Part shown: in pieces, positions 8,866 through 17,767 of the stretch | Numbering within the stretch: the first letter of the stretch is position 1 | Layout: every line of letters starts with the position of its first letter | Assembly (NCBI GenBank): GCA_018883265.1 | Contig: VEQK01000013.1 | Span: 1 to 45,688 of the forward strand | Origin: Rhodocyclaceae bacterium | GTDB taxonomy: Bacteria; Pseudomonadota; Gammaproteobacteria; Burkholderiales; Rhodocyclaceae | Length of the DNA stretch: 45,688 nt | Reading direction: 5' to 3' | Made by a program: the position numbers and the translations under genes | The notes under the pieces: model-generated | What the model saw: only the letters and a program-made list of their open reading frames with translations | What the model was told of the DNA's origin: nothing | Databases searched by the model: none

Positions 8866-9822
8866 ATGAAGAAGCATCAACAAAAAGACGTGAGCAATCA
8901 TCCGCAAGAATCGTTGGCGGAGCTATATCACCGGTTAGAGCGAGACATGCTCGATAGCTTCGATGAAGAGTTGGAAATGGAGTTGGATGACCAGCGCTTT
9001 GACGAATCGACCGGCTCCGCAGAGGACATTGCCCAGGCCAGACTCCGGCGTCGTCAATATTTCAAAGAGCTTCTTCGTTTGCAGGGTGAGCTGGTCAAGC
9101 TGCAGGACTGGGTGGCTCATACGGGCTACCGCATGGTTATCCTTTTCGAAGGGCGAGATGCAGCCGGTAAAGGTGGAGTCATCAAGCGGATTACACAACG
9201 ATTGAATCCCCGCGTTGTTCGCACAGTTGCGCTGCCCGCGCCCAGTGACCGGGAGAAAACACAATGGTACTTCCAGCGCTATGTATCGCACTTTCCGGCA
9301 GCGGGTGAAATTGTCCTGTTTGACCGGAGTTGGTATAACCGCGCTGGGGTTGAGCACGTCATGGGTTTCTGCAATGACAACGAGTACAAAGAATTCTTCC
9401 GCTCAGCACCCGAATTTGAGAGGATGCTCGTAAGGTCAGGTATCAAGCTCGTGAAATACTGGTTCTCGATCAATGACGATGAACAGCATGCCCGATTCCT
9501 CAGCCGCATCAATGATCCACTCAAACAGTGGAAATTGAGCCCGATGGATCTGCAGTCCCGGGTGCGGTGGGAAGACTATACGCGTGCCAAGGAAAAGATG
9601 CTAAACAAGACAAATATTCCGGAGGCGCCATGGTGGGTGGTGCCGGGCAATGACAAGAAGGCCGCGCGGCTCAACTGCATAAGGCACCTACTCTCGCAAG
9701 TGCCCTATGAAGATATCATTCATGAGGAAGTTATATTGCCAAAGCGGCAGCATAATCCAGACTATGTGCGACATCCTGTGCCCGAATCCATGGTTGTACC
9801 GAACTACTACGATCTGGAATAA
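8866..9822 (+). CDS. ppk2: Polyphosphate kinase 2
   Basis: PPK2 enzymes transfer phosphate between polyphosphate and nucleotides, mostly making GTP or ATP from the diphosphate. The 318-aa protein has Walker A GRDAAGKGG at about 96-104, Walker B LFDRSWYNRAGVE at about 151-163, the lid-region sequence SRINDPLKQWKLSPMD, and the WWVVPGNDKKAARLN signature. Size and the acidic N-terminal extension fit the one-domain class I type; the preferred nucleotide cannot be told. It opens a run of phosphate genes, with a PstS-like gene 112 bases downstream and a CHAD-domain gene 3 kb away. Confidence 0.93.
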   Translation: MKKHQQKDVSNHPQESLAELYHRLERDMLDSFDEELEMELDDQRFDESTGSAEDIAQARLRRRQYFKELLRLQGELVKLQDWVAHTGYRMVILFEGRDAAGKGGVIKRITQRLNPRVVRTVALPAPSDREKTQWYFQRYVSHFPAAGEIVLFDRSWYNRAGVEHVMGFCNDNEYKEFFRSAPEFERMLVRSGIKLVKYWFSINDDEQHARFLSRINDPLKQWKLSPMDLQSRVRWEDYTRAKEKMLNKTNIPEAPWWVVPGNDKKAARLNCIRHLLSQVPYEDIIHEEVILPKRQHNPDYVRHPVPESMVVPNYYDLE

Positions 9823-9934
9823 CAGGAAAACAAATAGGTTTACGTAACGATCAATCGACGCTCATATTTCTATCGGTTATGATCAACAGGAGGTGGGCGC
9901 AAATTGCCCGGATCTTGTTAGCTAGATTGTCTTT

Positions 9935-10984
9935 ATGGTACGGCGTTCGGTTCAGAACCTAATTCTTGGTTGCTGCGGGCTGATCCTCTGGCTGGGATCG
10001 GAAGCCGCTTTGGCTAATGTGGAAGTCATTGGTACGCCGGTTGCTTCAGCAACGATTCGCCAGTGGGGAAATCGGTTTACATCAGATACGAAAATTGCGG
10101 TTTCGTATGTTGAAGCGCTGGAAGAAGTGGCTACATCTGAATTGTTTGTTGGCGTTTATGATCTTGCACTCGTCGAACATCCTCTGACAGCTGACCGTTT
10201 GCGGGCGAGAGGATTGGTGCAGTTCCCGCTCCTGTGTGTTCCTGTTGTCGTCGTCGTGAACCTTCCGGGAATTCCTGCCAACGCCTTACGCCTGAATGCT
10301 CGTGTCCTCGCGGCCATGTATACGGGCGAAATCCTTTCTTGGAATGACCCTGGTATCGCAGAGCTCAACCCGTCTCTTTCCCTGCCCGCAATTCCGGTGG
10401 TGCCTATTGCGCAATCTGATGGTTCAGCAGTGACACTTAATTTTACCCGCTACCTTGCCAGCGGTTCCGACAGTTGGCGCCAAAAACCTGGATTGGGCTC
10501 AGGGCTAATATGGCCGCTAGGGGGTAAAGGAGAGAAGGACGCAGAAACCGCGGCAAAACGATTGATGGCGCAAGAGGGTTCCCTGGGCTTTCAGCCCTGG
10601 GTTAATAAAACCCGGTTTGATCTCTCGACGGTGAGGCTGCAAAATGGCCGGGGCGAGTTCATAACGCCGACGTCTGGGCATTTTGCCGGTACGTTCAAAA
10701 CATTCCTGGCGAAGTCCAACGGTGATTTTTCCGCGCCCGTTAACGTAGATGGGGCGGATGCCTGGCCGATACTGGCTGTGGTGTATGGTCAGATGAAACA
10801 GATACCAGAAGATGTTCCCGATGCACAAGAGACTGTGCAGATGCTGACCCAGATTCTGCAGGCTCATGTTCCGCCCACGGATGGGCTTGTTTCCGTGGGC
10901 TATGAGGATGTTGCCCAGGCCTTGAGCCAGGTTCAATCCGAGAAGCGGTTTGGTCCGCCACAAAGGAAAAAGGTCGGACCATGA
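9935..10984 (+). CDS. Divergent PstS-like phosphate-binding protein
   Basis: The 349-aa protein has a signal peptide ending near EAALA (about residue 27). The body has a PstS-type fold, seen in VVVVNLPGIPANALRLNARVLAAMYTGEI and SWNDPGIAELNPSLSLP, equivalent to the FRAKITKWND region of the main PstS. The phosphate-contact segment SDSSGTT of true PstS is here SDGSAVT, so serine contacts may be kept but specificity could differ. It lies near ppk2, not with a permease. Its stop overlaps the next gene's start (ATGA), so the two are coupled. It could be a phosphate sensor, a second periplasmic binder or a polyphosphate-related protein. Confidence 0.75.
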   Translation: MVRRSVQNLILGCCGLILWLGSEAALANVEVIGTPVASATIRQWGNRFTSDTKIAVSYVEALEEVATSELFVGVYDLALVEHPLTADRLRARGLVQFPLLCVPVVVVVNLPGIPANALRLNARVLAAMYTGEILSWNDPGIAELNPSLSLPAIPVVPIAQSDGSAVTLNFTRYLASGSDSWRQKPGLGSGLIWPLGGKGEKDAETAAKRLMAQEGSLGFQPWVNKTRFDLSTVRLQNGRGEFITPTSGHFAGTFKTFLAKSNGDFSAPVNVDGADAWPILAVVYGQMKQIPEDVPDAQETVQMLTQILQAHVPPTDGLVSVGYEDVAQALSQVQSEKRFGPPQRKKVGP

Positions 10985-11409
10985 ACCGTTTCCCTTACGT
11001 TGCAAGCCTCGGAATTTTTCTGTCTACGCTTCTAAGCATTTATCCGCAAGCCTCAGTCGCTGGTGGTCGTGTGCCGACTACCTACAATCAGCGCTACCAG
11101 GCGTTGTTTGCGGAACAGGAGCTATTCAGAAAGCGTCCGGAGCTTCTAGGTTGTGTTGATGCATCCAGGGATTACGTGCAGGGGAGCAATGCGGCGATTT
11201 TTAACAAATTGAGATTCCAGCCATCTAGTGCCCAAATGGGTTTTGTCGCTGAGGATCTGGTCGGGGGCAAAGTCACGCGCACCGTAAGAATTCAAGCCGA
11301 GGGCCGGGTCCGCGCCTACAGTTTCCTTGAGAACTGGGAAACCGCCGAGATCAATTGCACCTTTGTGTCAGGGGAGTCGGCACGTGTTCACTTGAGTGTG
11401 ATTGAGTAA
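10981..11409 (+). CDS. Secreted protein of unknown function, coupled to the PstS-like gene
   Basis: The 142-aa product begins with a signal peptide (hydrophobic core LGIFLSTLLSIYP, cleavage near SVAGG). The mature part has two cysteines (in LLGCVDAS and EINCTFVS) that could form a disulfide. It is rich in alternating beta-type sequence. I do not recognise the family. The ATG overlaps the stop of the PstS-like gene by 4 bases, so it is translated with it and probably acts with it in the periplasm. Confidence 0.75.
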   Translation: MNRFPYVASLGIFLSTLLSIYPQASVAGGRVPTTYNQRYQALFAEQELFRKRPELLGCVDASRDYVQGSNAAIFNKLRFQPSSAQMGFVAEDLVGGKVTRTVRIQAEGRVRAYSFLENWETAEINCTFVSGESARVHLSVIE

Positions 11410-11505
11410 GCTGCAATCGACGTGTAACAAACTAGTAGCAGAATTCTAACCCATTGATTATTGGAGGCTGACTGCGTTCTGTGCGGTCTGCTTGGATGGG
11501 GCAGA

Positions 11506-12870
11506 TTGTTCAGGTTTCGTCTTTTCCCTCATACGACTTTCTTGGGACTGCTGTTCCTCGGCGTTCCGGGACTGTCTTGTGCCGAAGATGTGAACCCGGT
11601 GGGTTTTTTTGTGCGCCCCTCTCTATCCGGGGACTGGGGCGGGCTACGGAGCCTGCTGGAAGACCGGGGAGTGATTTTTACCTTGACACAAACTTCGGAT
11701 GTCCTCGGCAACGTGAATGGTGGTGTTAAGCGTGGTGTTGAATACGATGGGCTTTTTCAGCCGCAGATTGATATGGATCTGGGTGTGCTGATGGGTTGGT
11801 CTGGCATGTCAGCACATGCGGCAGCCTATGTCGTTCAGGGAAAGGGGCTCTCGCAAACTAACCTGCAGAACATCATGACGGTAACGAACACCGAATACGC
11901 ACCCGCTGGAACCAAGTTGGGAGAGTTCTGGGTCCAGCAAAAATTCTTTGACGATATTGTTGCGCTAAAACTTGGACAGATCGAGGCTGATCTGAATTTT
12001 GACACCATCGCATCGTCTGCCTTTATGGTGAACAGCACTTGGGGTTGGCCGGCCATCTGGGCTCAAAACATGCCGAATTCGGGGCCGACCTATCCGAATG
12101 CAACGCCGGCGGCACAGCTCATTATTAACCCAAACCCGGAATGGACCTTACAGGGCGCAGTTTTTAACGGTAACCCTATGGGAAGAGCACCAAACGGAAA
12201 TGCGACGGGTTTGGACTTTCCGATGGGCCAGGGGGTTCTCAGTTTTCTAGAAGGGGCATATAACCATAATCTAGCTGGTGAAAACGGGAAGATGCCTGGG
12301 GTCTATAAGCTTGGAGGCTGGTATAACTCACAATATTTTAATAGCCTGAGTATGGCCAATAACGGCCAGCCGCTAGCAGCGAATACCGGGGCGCCTGCAC
12401 AGAGCTTCAAGGGTAACTACTCGCTGTATGCCAGCTTTGATCAGGCAATCTGGCGGGATGCCAATACGGATGATCAGGGGCCTAATGTATTTGGCAGTTT
12501 GCATTACAGCCCACAGAGTGATCGAAATCAGGTGAGCTGGTTTGTTGAGGGTGGACTGAGTTATAAGGGTCTGGTTGATGGGCGGCCGCTAGATCAAACG
12601 GCGCTGGGCTTTGGTTATATGAACATGAGTAGTTCATATATCAGTAATGTTCAGTACGGGAATAGTTATCAAGGAACCAGTACACCGACCCCTAATTTCG
12701 AATCGTTTGTGGAGTTCGATTATCAGGCAGTGATATCACCGTGGTTAGCGCTTCAGCCATTCGTGGTTTATGTGATCAATCCGGGGGCTAGGGCGCCACA
12801 GCCACAGAATAATCAGCTCCCGATCAATAACGCCTTGGTATTTGGGCTACGGACAAACGTCTCGTTTTGA
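11506..12870 (+). CDS. OprB-family porin (second copy)
   Basis: The protein matches carbohydrate-selective porins: RPSLSGDWGGLRSLLEDRGVIFTLTQTSDVLGN near the N-terminus is the family signature, and the C-terminus ends NALVFGLRTNVSF, a barrel-closing strand. The frame has no ATG. TTG at 11506 is my choice because it gives a clean signal peptide (FRFRLFPHTTFLGLLFLGVPGLSCA) with GGATGGGG just upstream. The frame stays open back to a TTG at 11461. It follows the PstS-like pair by 96 bases and may belong to their transcript, so a role in uptake of a phosphate ester is possible but unproven. It is clearly diverged from the porin at 5.2 kb. Confidence 0.85.
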   Translation: MFRFRLFPHTTFLGLLFLGVPGLSCAEDVNPVGFFVRPSLSGDWGGLRSLLEDRGVIFTLTQTSDVLGNVNGGVKRGVEYDGLFQPQIDMDLGVLMGWSGMSAHAAAYVVQGKGLSQTNLQNIMTVTNTEYAPAGTKLGEFWVQQKFFDDIVALKLGQIEADLNFDTIASSAFMVNSTWGWPAIWAQNMPNSGPTYPNATPAAQLIINPNPEWTLQGAVFNGNPMGRAPNGNATGLDFPMGQGVLSFLEGAYNHNLAGENGKMPGVYKLGGWYNSQYFNSLSMANNGQPLAANTGAPAQSFKGNYSLYASFDQAIWRDANTDDQGPNVFGSLHYSPQSDRNQVSWFVEGGLSYKGLVDGRPLDQTALGFGYMNMSSSYISNVQYGNSYQGTSTPTPNFESFVEFDYQAVISPWLALQPFVVYVINPGARAPQPQNNQLPINNALVFGLRTNVSF

Positions 12871-13010
12871 TTCAGATGTTGGTCAAGCACTTGCTCTGTC
12901 ATTGATACTGACGTCGTTGTGCCAGATCAGGTATGGCGCATGAGGAATTTCTGGGAGGCTGAGCAAAAAAGTCTCATTAGGACATTGCAGCAGCGGTGCA
13001 GAGTCTTTTT

Positions 13011-14468
13011 TTACCAGGGAGTTTTTGCGTCAAGTACGGGTTTCAAGGCAGCCGGCAGTGTTTCGAGATAAGCACTCATTCTTCCCTTCGTCCAGGCAAC
13101 TGGTAGGTCAAAGGGGTTTCCGGGTCTTGATGCCAATAGTGCTTCGCCAGAGACCAGATCATTCATGTGTCCGAGCAGCTCCTGGGTCTCTGCGAGCGCG
13201 GAGAGGAATGGATGTAATTGTTTCTGCGGATACAGGCTCTCGAAGAAATCGAGGGTGTAGCGAAGTTTTTTCAGATCAATACGTACTTCATGGCGCTGCT
13301 CGCCATTAAGGGTATGGGCAATTCGTGCGCCACGGCAGAAGCGTTTGTACCGTTTTTTTATTGCCTTATCGGCAAACGCATCAATACGATCTGTTTTTCG
13401 GTCAGGTAGCATCAATAAGGCTTCACAGAAGGCAACCATAGTCAGGCTATAGCGACGGCCGCGTAGCCATTGCTGCGTTTCGGTGTGCGCCTTCTTGCGT
13501 TCAATCAACGCGAATTCTTTGAGCTGAATGAATTCAGCGTGGTTGCCGAGGTCGCCGGCCATGGCCGGAAGCGTCTCGCTGTAGAAGACGTCCCAGTTTC
13601 TGGCATTGCCTAGTTGTTCGGCCACATCGCGCCAAGCTTGACCCCACTTGTCACTGAATCCTGGGGGAAGTTCCGCTTCAAAAAGTCGAAGCGCGGTGCG
13701 AAGGCGGCGAAGCGCTACTCGCGCCTGGTGAATGAACTCCACATTACTCGGCGTAAAAACGCCTTCTTCATTCTCCTGCAATTGCCTCAGGCAGAGCCAA
13801 GCAATCTGTTTGAAGACACCGATAACGCATTCCTTGGCATCAATCTTGACCCGTTTCGCCTTGGCTGGGCCTAGGCTCTTGGCGAAGCTCAAGGAGTGTG
13901 CCTGCTGTGCAAGGCTATCGGCGACGGGGTGCAGTCTCACCTGGCGGCTTAGTAGGCGACCAAGGCCGTACAGTGCCGCTAGCTGCCCGTTATAGAGCCG
14001 AAGCTCAATCTCGCAAAAGGGCTTGGTAGGTTGAGCGGAGTCTTCACCTGCTGATAACGTGCCCTCTTCCAGGATCACATCGACCTGGGCGCTACGTATC
14101 TGTATGGACCACTCACGCTGTCTGGCCTCGATGGTGTAGATGGGTATGAGATTCCCGGCGAATTGCGTCAAACGCTCTGCTGTCTCCGGGTCATCGATCA
14201 GGGTGGCAAAATCGAAGGCACCAGGCGTTGTCGATCCGGTCCAGAGATGCGCATCATTGCCGGTCCGTTGCACAGTGAGCATGGTTTTGCGCAGGATGCG
14301 TGTTTCATTAACGGATAAACCGCTCCTTGCAAGGGCTTGATCAGATGTATCAAAGTGCGTCTGATGTATCCGTCGCCGCTTGGGGGCACTGCTCAGGAGT
14401 GGGTGTTGCAGGAGGGTGCTTACATCTCTCGAATCGAGGTTTAGCCTTAGGGTCTGTGAGGTACGCAT
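13011..14468 (-). CDS. CYTH-CHAD domain protein, probable polyphosphate binder
   Basis: The 485-aa protein joins an N-terminal CYTH (triphosphate tunnel) domain, about 1-200, to a C-terminal CHAD domain, about 220-480. CHAD shows conserved basic helices (FIHQARVALRRLRTALRLFE and HEVRIDLKKLRYTLDFFE) that bind polyphosphate in studied members. In the CYTH part the late motif CEIELRLYNG is kept. The opening ExExK signature is missing: the first strand reads QTLRLNL, so metal-dependent triphosphatase activity is doubtful. Near ppk2 and pst genes a role in polyphosphate binding or granule association is the best guess. Confidence 0.88.
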   Translation of the reverse strand: MRTSQTLRLNLDSRDVSTLLQHPLLSSAPKRRRIHQTHFDTSDQALARSGLSVNETRILRKTMLTVQRTGNDAHLWTGSTTPGAFDFATLIDDPETAERLTQFAGNLIPIYTIEARQREWSIQIRSAQVDVILEEGTLSAGEDSAQPTKPFCEIELRLYNGQLAALYGLGRLLSRQVRLHPVADSLAQQAHSLSFAKSLGPAKAKRVKIDAKECVIGVFKQIAWLCLRQLQENEEGVFTPSNVEFIHQARVALRRLRTALRLFEAELPPGFSDKWGQAWRDVAEQLGNARNWDVFYSETLPAMAGDLGNHAEFIQLKEFALIERKKAHTETQQWLRGRRYSLTMVAFCEALLMLPDRKTDRIDAFADKAIKKRYKRFCRGARIAHTLNGEQRHEVRIDLKKLRYTLDFFESLYPQKQLHPFLSALAETQELLGHMNDLVSGEALLASRPGNPFDLPVAWTKGRMSAYLETLPAALKPVLDAKTPW

Positions 14469-14575
14469 CTGATTGTTAAAATTTTGTTAAATTTCAGCAG
14501 GTTGCAACGAAATACAAGCGAAGCGTACCGGTGATCGTCAGCATAATCAATGTCCTGCCGACAATTCATGGTGGC

Positions 14576-14609
14576 CTGTCATGAATTAGAAATCTCGGCA
14601 GGATAGGGT
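14576..14609 (+). promoter_or_regulatory. Candidate Pho-box promoter before the GNAT gene
   Basis: CTGTCAT (14576-14582), a perfect PhoB half-site, is followed by GAAT and a second half TAGAAAT (14587-14593). Ten bases later is a weak -10, TAGGGT (14604-14609). The 7-4-7-10-6 spacing equals that of the E. coli phoA promoter. Confidence 0.42.
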
Positions 14610-14638
14610 TGGTCTCTGTAAAAAGGGGTCAATACATC

Positions 14639-15109
14639 ATGTCGAACAGCAAAGGGATTGAAGTCGGCGTCCTAGACACCGGCGAACCTGAAAAAGTCAT
14701 TCAGTCGATCGAGTTATTACACGGTAGTTTCGCCGGTAGCGATCGCTATACTGTAGCCAGGCTTAGCGAAGAGCTGAAGCAATTAGATGTGCCGCTGTAT
14801 CGGCAATTTTTTATCGCAACTCTACGCACCAATAAAGAAGAGCGGGTCGTTGGTATTGGTGGCGTCAAGGCGGCTGACTGGGCATCTAATACGCACATTC
14901 TCTATCTGTCAGCTGTGCATCCCGAGTTCCGTAACCTTGGCATTGGTAAACGGCTTGTGAAAGACCGCGTTCATTGGATACGTTCCAATTTTAGCGGCGG
15001 TCGTGTGCTTGTATCAACACCAAAAATCGAACGGTTCAAACAATTCGGATTCCGTCAGGTGACTGAATCCTGCCATAAAGGTCGGGCCATCATGCTCATG
15101 GAGTACTAA
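14639..15109 (+). CDS. GNAT-family N-acetyltransferase
   Basis: The 156-aa protein has the acetyl-CoA loop HPEFRNLGIGKRL at about 96-108 and the usual GNAT strand order, ending in a hydrophobic IMLMEY strand. The substrate is unknown. ATG at 14639 is chosen because AAGGGG lies about 10 bases before it; an upstream TTG at 14609 falls on the predicted -10. It faces the phosphatidylserine decarboxylase gene tail to tail, with 5 bases between. A Pho-box-like promoter suggests it belongs to the phosphate-stress set. Confidence 0.8.
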   Translation: MSNSKGIEVGVLDTGEPEKVIQSIELLHGSFAGSDRYTVARLSEELKQLDVPLYRQFFIATLRTNKEERVVGIGGVKAADWASNTHILYLSAVHPEFRNLGIGKRLVKDRVHWIRSNFSGGRVLVSTPKIERFKQFGFRQVTESCHKGRAIMLMEY

Positions 15110-15114
15110 TCGAC

Positions 15115-16002
15115 TTAAATATCTAATGCATTCAGAGTCATGAGTGGCTCACCCATTCGGATTGGTTGCCCTTCACGGAGGCCTGCAGTAAAACGATAAC
15201 GCTCGGGAAAGAGCAGAATGATGGTTGATCCATGTTCGAACCAGCCGAGCTCATCCCCTTTGTTGTAATGAGCATCACACCCAATGACATTGGGTCCCTG
15301 ATAGCGGAGATTCAGTAGAACGTCGATAAAGTGCAGGCGAATGCTGGCAACGAGGATGGCGGCTACCGGGATCATGAGGAAGGACATCGGGTGCCCGGAG
15401 GTACCCAAAAACTCGGCTTCAATAACCGCGCGTTCATTTTTGCAGAATAGCGCCTCAATACGTTTGAGCGCGATGGGGTTTACATTCCAGGTGTCCCCCG
15501 TGATGTAGGTAACTTGCGAAATATGACAGTCGACCGGTGCGTGAAAGCGGTGATACATCCCTGCCGTAATCCGAATCGTGATGTAAGTACCGTTGATGAA
15601 TCTTGCAACAAGGTCTGGATCGGGAAGCAAATCGCGAATTGAATAGGGGAATCCTTTGGCCTGAAATACCTGCGTGTCACTGATCTTACCGTGGGCGCCG
15701 ACGATGCCGTCACAGGGGCTCGTCAGTACGGACGAATTCGGGTCAACCGGCCGGGCGCCAGCTTTGAGTTTACGTATGAAAGCGTCGTGCAAGGAATTGA
15801 AGTTAAGGTCTAGCGCATCCGAAAGATCAACCTTCGAGAAAAATCTCCAAAGCCTGATGGAAACTGATCGGATGAACGGGTTTCTGATCTTGCTGAAACG
15901 GCCCATGAAAAGTGTTGTCGCACGCCTCGGAATCCTGTTGGTCAATAGAAAATTCAGGTCTTCTTGCAGCAGAAATCGATCAAGGAGTAGGCGTAATTTC
16001 AT
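15115..16002 (-). CDS. psd: Phosphatidylserine decarboxylase proenzyme
   Basis: PSD converts phosphatidylserine to phosphatidylethanolamine at the inner membrane and self-cleaves to form a pyruvoyl group. The 295-aa protein shows LTSPCDGIVG (catalytic aspartate), YHRFHAPVD (catalytic histidine) and the processing site HGST with Ser259. The usual proteobacterial LGST is replaced by HGST, but glycine and serine at the cut site are kept. It lies in a lipid-remodelling block and diverges from the aminotransferase gene across 33 bases. It may be the only Psd or a second, condition-specific copy; the window cannot tell. Confidence 0.93.
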   Translation of the reverse strand: MKLRLLLDRFLLQEDLNFLLTNRIPRRATTLFMGRFSKIRNPFIRSVSIRLWRFFSKVDLSDALDLNFNSLHDAFIRKLKAGARPVDPNSSVLTSPCDGIVGAHGKISDTQVFQAKGFPYSIRDLLPDPDLVARFINGTYITIRITAGMYHRFHAPVDCHISQVTYITGDTWNVNPIALKRIEALFCKNERAVIEAEFLGTSGHPMSFLMIPVAAILVASIRLHFIDVLLNLRYQGPNVIGCDAHYNKGDELGWFEHGSTIILLFPERYRFTAGLREGQPIRMGEPLMTLNALDI

Positions 16003-16035
16003 GTGCTTGTAACGAGGATTGGATAGAAATGACGC

Positions 16036-17694
16036 ATGGAAAATCTATTTAACGAAACCATGCTCGGGTTGATGGCGGTGGCTGGTGCTATTGCGGCACT
16101 GCCCAAGTTCAGGTCACGATTGATGCTCTCGCGGGCAAAACACCGGTCATTAGCCGGTCATTCCCGGATGGCCAAGCGTATCGCACGATTAATACCGTTT
16201 TATGAATATGATGAGTCAGGGTTCTTTCGAGCAGATGACGCCCCGGACGAGATCGTTCAAAAGCGGGTCAAGAGTCTGGCCATGCTTTCAGACTTTTACG
16301 AAAGAAAATACCGGCGTTCTGCAGCATTAACACGGCAGGCAGCAGAAACGATCTCGGATCTAAAATTTACGGGTTCCTATCGTGTGCCCTATCAGTTCTC
16401 TCGGTATGTACGTTCACGACTTCCTTCGGGTTCGTTCCTGAATAGTTCTGCTGGAGTCCTTGTGACGGATCTGGATGGCAATTCCTACTATGATCTGGCC
16501 GGCTCTTATGGGGTCAATGTCTTCGGTTATGACTTCTATAAAGCCTGTATCGCCGAAGGAGCGCGCCGGGTCGAAAATCTCGGACCTGTACTGGGCTCCT
16601 ATCATCCGATCGTTTTGGATAACGCAGAAAAACTGAAGCAGATTTCCGGGCAGGATGAGGTGTCGTTCCATATGTCAGGGACCGAGGCCGTTATGCAGGC
16701 AGTACGTCTTGCGCGATATCACACTGGCAAAAAGAATCTGGTGAGATTCTGCGGGGCATACCATGGCTGGTGGGAGGATGTGCAGCCGGGTATAGGCAAT
16801 CCGATGCCCCCTGGCAAGACCTACACACTATCGGATATGTCGCTTAAAAGTCTGAAGGTTCTTGAAACGCGTTCTGATATTGCCTGCGTGCTAATTAACC
16901 CATTGCAAGCCTTACATCCGAACAAGGCGGCCCCGGGCGATAGCGCTTTAGTAGATAGTAGCCGGGCAGCGGGCTTTGATCGGGAGGCTTATACGCAGTG
17001 GCTCAAAGCATTGCGGGAGGTCTGCACGCGCCGGGGTATTGTGCTCATCATGGATGAAGTTTTTGTGGGATTTCGTCTGGCGCCGGGTGGTGCCCAGGAG
17101 TACTTTGACGTCAGAGCCGATATGGTGACCTACGGTAAAACACTGGGCGGTGGGTTGCCCGTTGGTGTTGTCTGTGGCCGTAATGACTTGATGCAACGAT
17201 TCCGCAAGGAATATCCGGCCGACATCTGCTTTGCACGTGGCACATTTAATGCTCATCCTTATGTCATGGGAGCCATGCAGGTATTTCTGGAGCAGATCAA
17301 AGAGTTCGATGTGCGGCTGCTCTACAACAATCTTGATGAGATCTGGAACGCTCGGGCAGAAGGGCTCAATCGGCAACTAGCGGCAGAAGGATTGCCGGCG
17401 CGCGTGGATAACCTATCTACAATCTGGACGGTCAGTTACACCGTGCCGTCGCGCTACAACTGGATGTTCCAGTATTACCTCAAGGCGGAAGGGCTACTGC
17501 TCAGTTGGGTCGGTACCGGCAGATTAATCTTCAGCCTGAATTACACGGATGCAGATTTTGCGGCAGTCAGTACTAAATTTGTTCAGGCAGCACGTAGAAT
17601 GGTCTTGGATGGCTGGTGGTGGGCTGATACCGAAATGACCAATAAGACCATCAAGCGTCGTATTCTCGGGGAGATGTGGCGAACACGATGGTAA
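16036..17694 (+). CDS. Class III PLP-dependent aminotransferase with N-terminal extension
   Basis: The 552-aa protein has an N-terminal extension of about 110 residues: a hydrophobic stretch (MLGLMAVAGAIAALP) then a basic segment. A class III aminotransferase or aminomutase domain follows. Visible are SGTEAVMQAVRLAR, AYHGWWED (242-249), D340-E341 in LIMDEVFVGFR and the PLP lysine K368 in TYGKTLGGGLPVGVV. The fold resembles glutamate-1-semialdehyde aminomutase, but the extension and context argue against haem synthesis. The hydrophobic start suggests membrane contact. Placed between psd, an Mpo1-like protein and Agt, it may act on a lipid headgroup or long-chain amino compound; the reaction is unknown. 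Confidence 0.85.
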   Translation: MENLFNETMLGLMAVAGAIAALPKFRSRLMLSRAKHRSLAGHSRMAKRIARLIPFYEYDESGFFRADDAPDEIVQKRVKSLAMLSDFYERKYRRSAALTRQAAETISDLKFTGSYRVPYQFSRYVRSRLPSGSFLNSSAGVLVTDLDGNSYYDLAGSYGVNVFGYDFYKACIAEGARRVENLGPVLGSYHPIVLDNAEKLKQISGQDEVSFHMSGTEAVMQAVRLARYHTGKKNLVRFCGAYHGWWEDVQPGIGNPMPPGKTYTLSDMSLKSLKVLETRSDIACVLINPLQALHPNKAAPGDSALVDSSRAAGFDREAYTQWLKALREVCTRRGIVLIMDEVFVGFRLAPGGAQEYFDVRADMVTYGKTLGGGLPVGVVCGRNDLMQRFRKEYPADICFARGTFNAHPYVMGAMQVFLEQIKEFDVRLLYNNLDEIWNARAEGLNRQLAAEGLPARVDNLSTIWTVSYTVPSRYNWMFQYYLKAEGLLLSWVGTGRLIFSLNYTDADFAAVSTKFVQAARRMVLDGWWWADTEMTNKTIKRRILGEMWRTRW

Positions 17695-17710
17695 TTAATG
17701 GCTGTGGCAC

Positions 17711-17743
17711 AAAAAGCCAGAAGCCCCGCATGTGGGGCTTCTG
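17711..17743 (-). terminator. Bidirectional-type hairpin between convergent genes
   Basis: CAGAAGCCCC (17718-17727) pairs perfectly with GGGGCTTCTG (17734-17743) over a 6-base loop. On the minus strand the stem is followed by a short T run (the A run at 17711-17715 on the plus strand), so it should end transcripts of the Mpo1-like gene. On the plus strand it has no T run, but may still block read-through from the aminotransferase gene. Confidence 0.75.
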
Positions 17744-17767
17744 CCTGCTAGGGATACGTGCTTTAGT

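Noticed and set aside
12898-12916. CTGTCAT-TGAT-ACTGACG on the plus strand, a Pho-box-like repeat
   Set aside because: It lies between convergent genes with no plus-strand gene following and no -10 at the right distance.
12990-13012. T run after GCAGCAGCGGTGCAG as a terminator
   Set aside because: The possible stem is only about 4 bp, too weak to call.
14474-14491. TGTTAAA direct repeat with 11-base period as promoter of the CYTH-CHAD gene
   Set aside because: It sits within about 8 bases of the start codon, so a PhoB-activated start there would fall inside the gene. Kept only as a remark.
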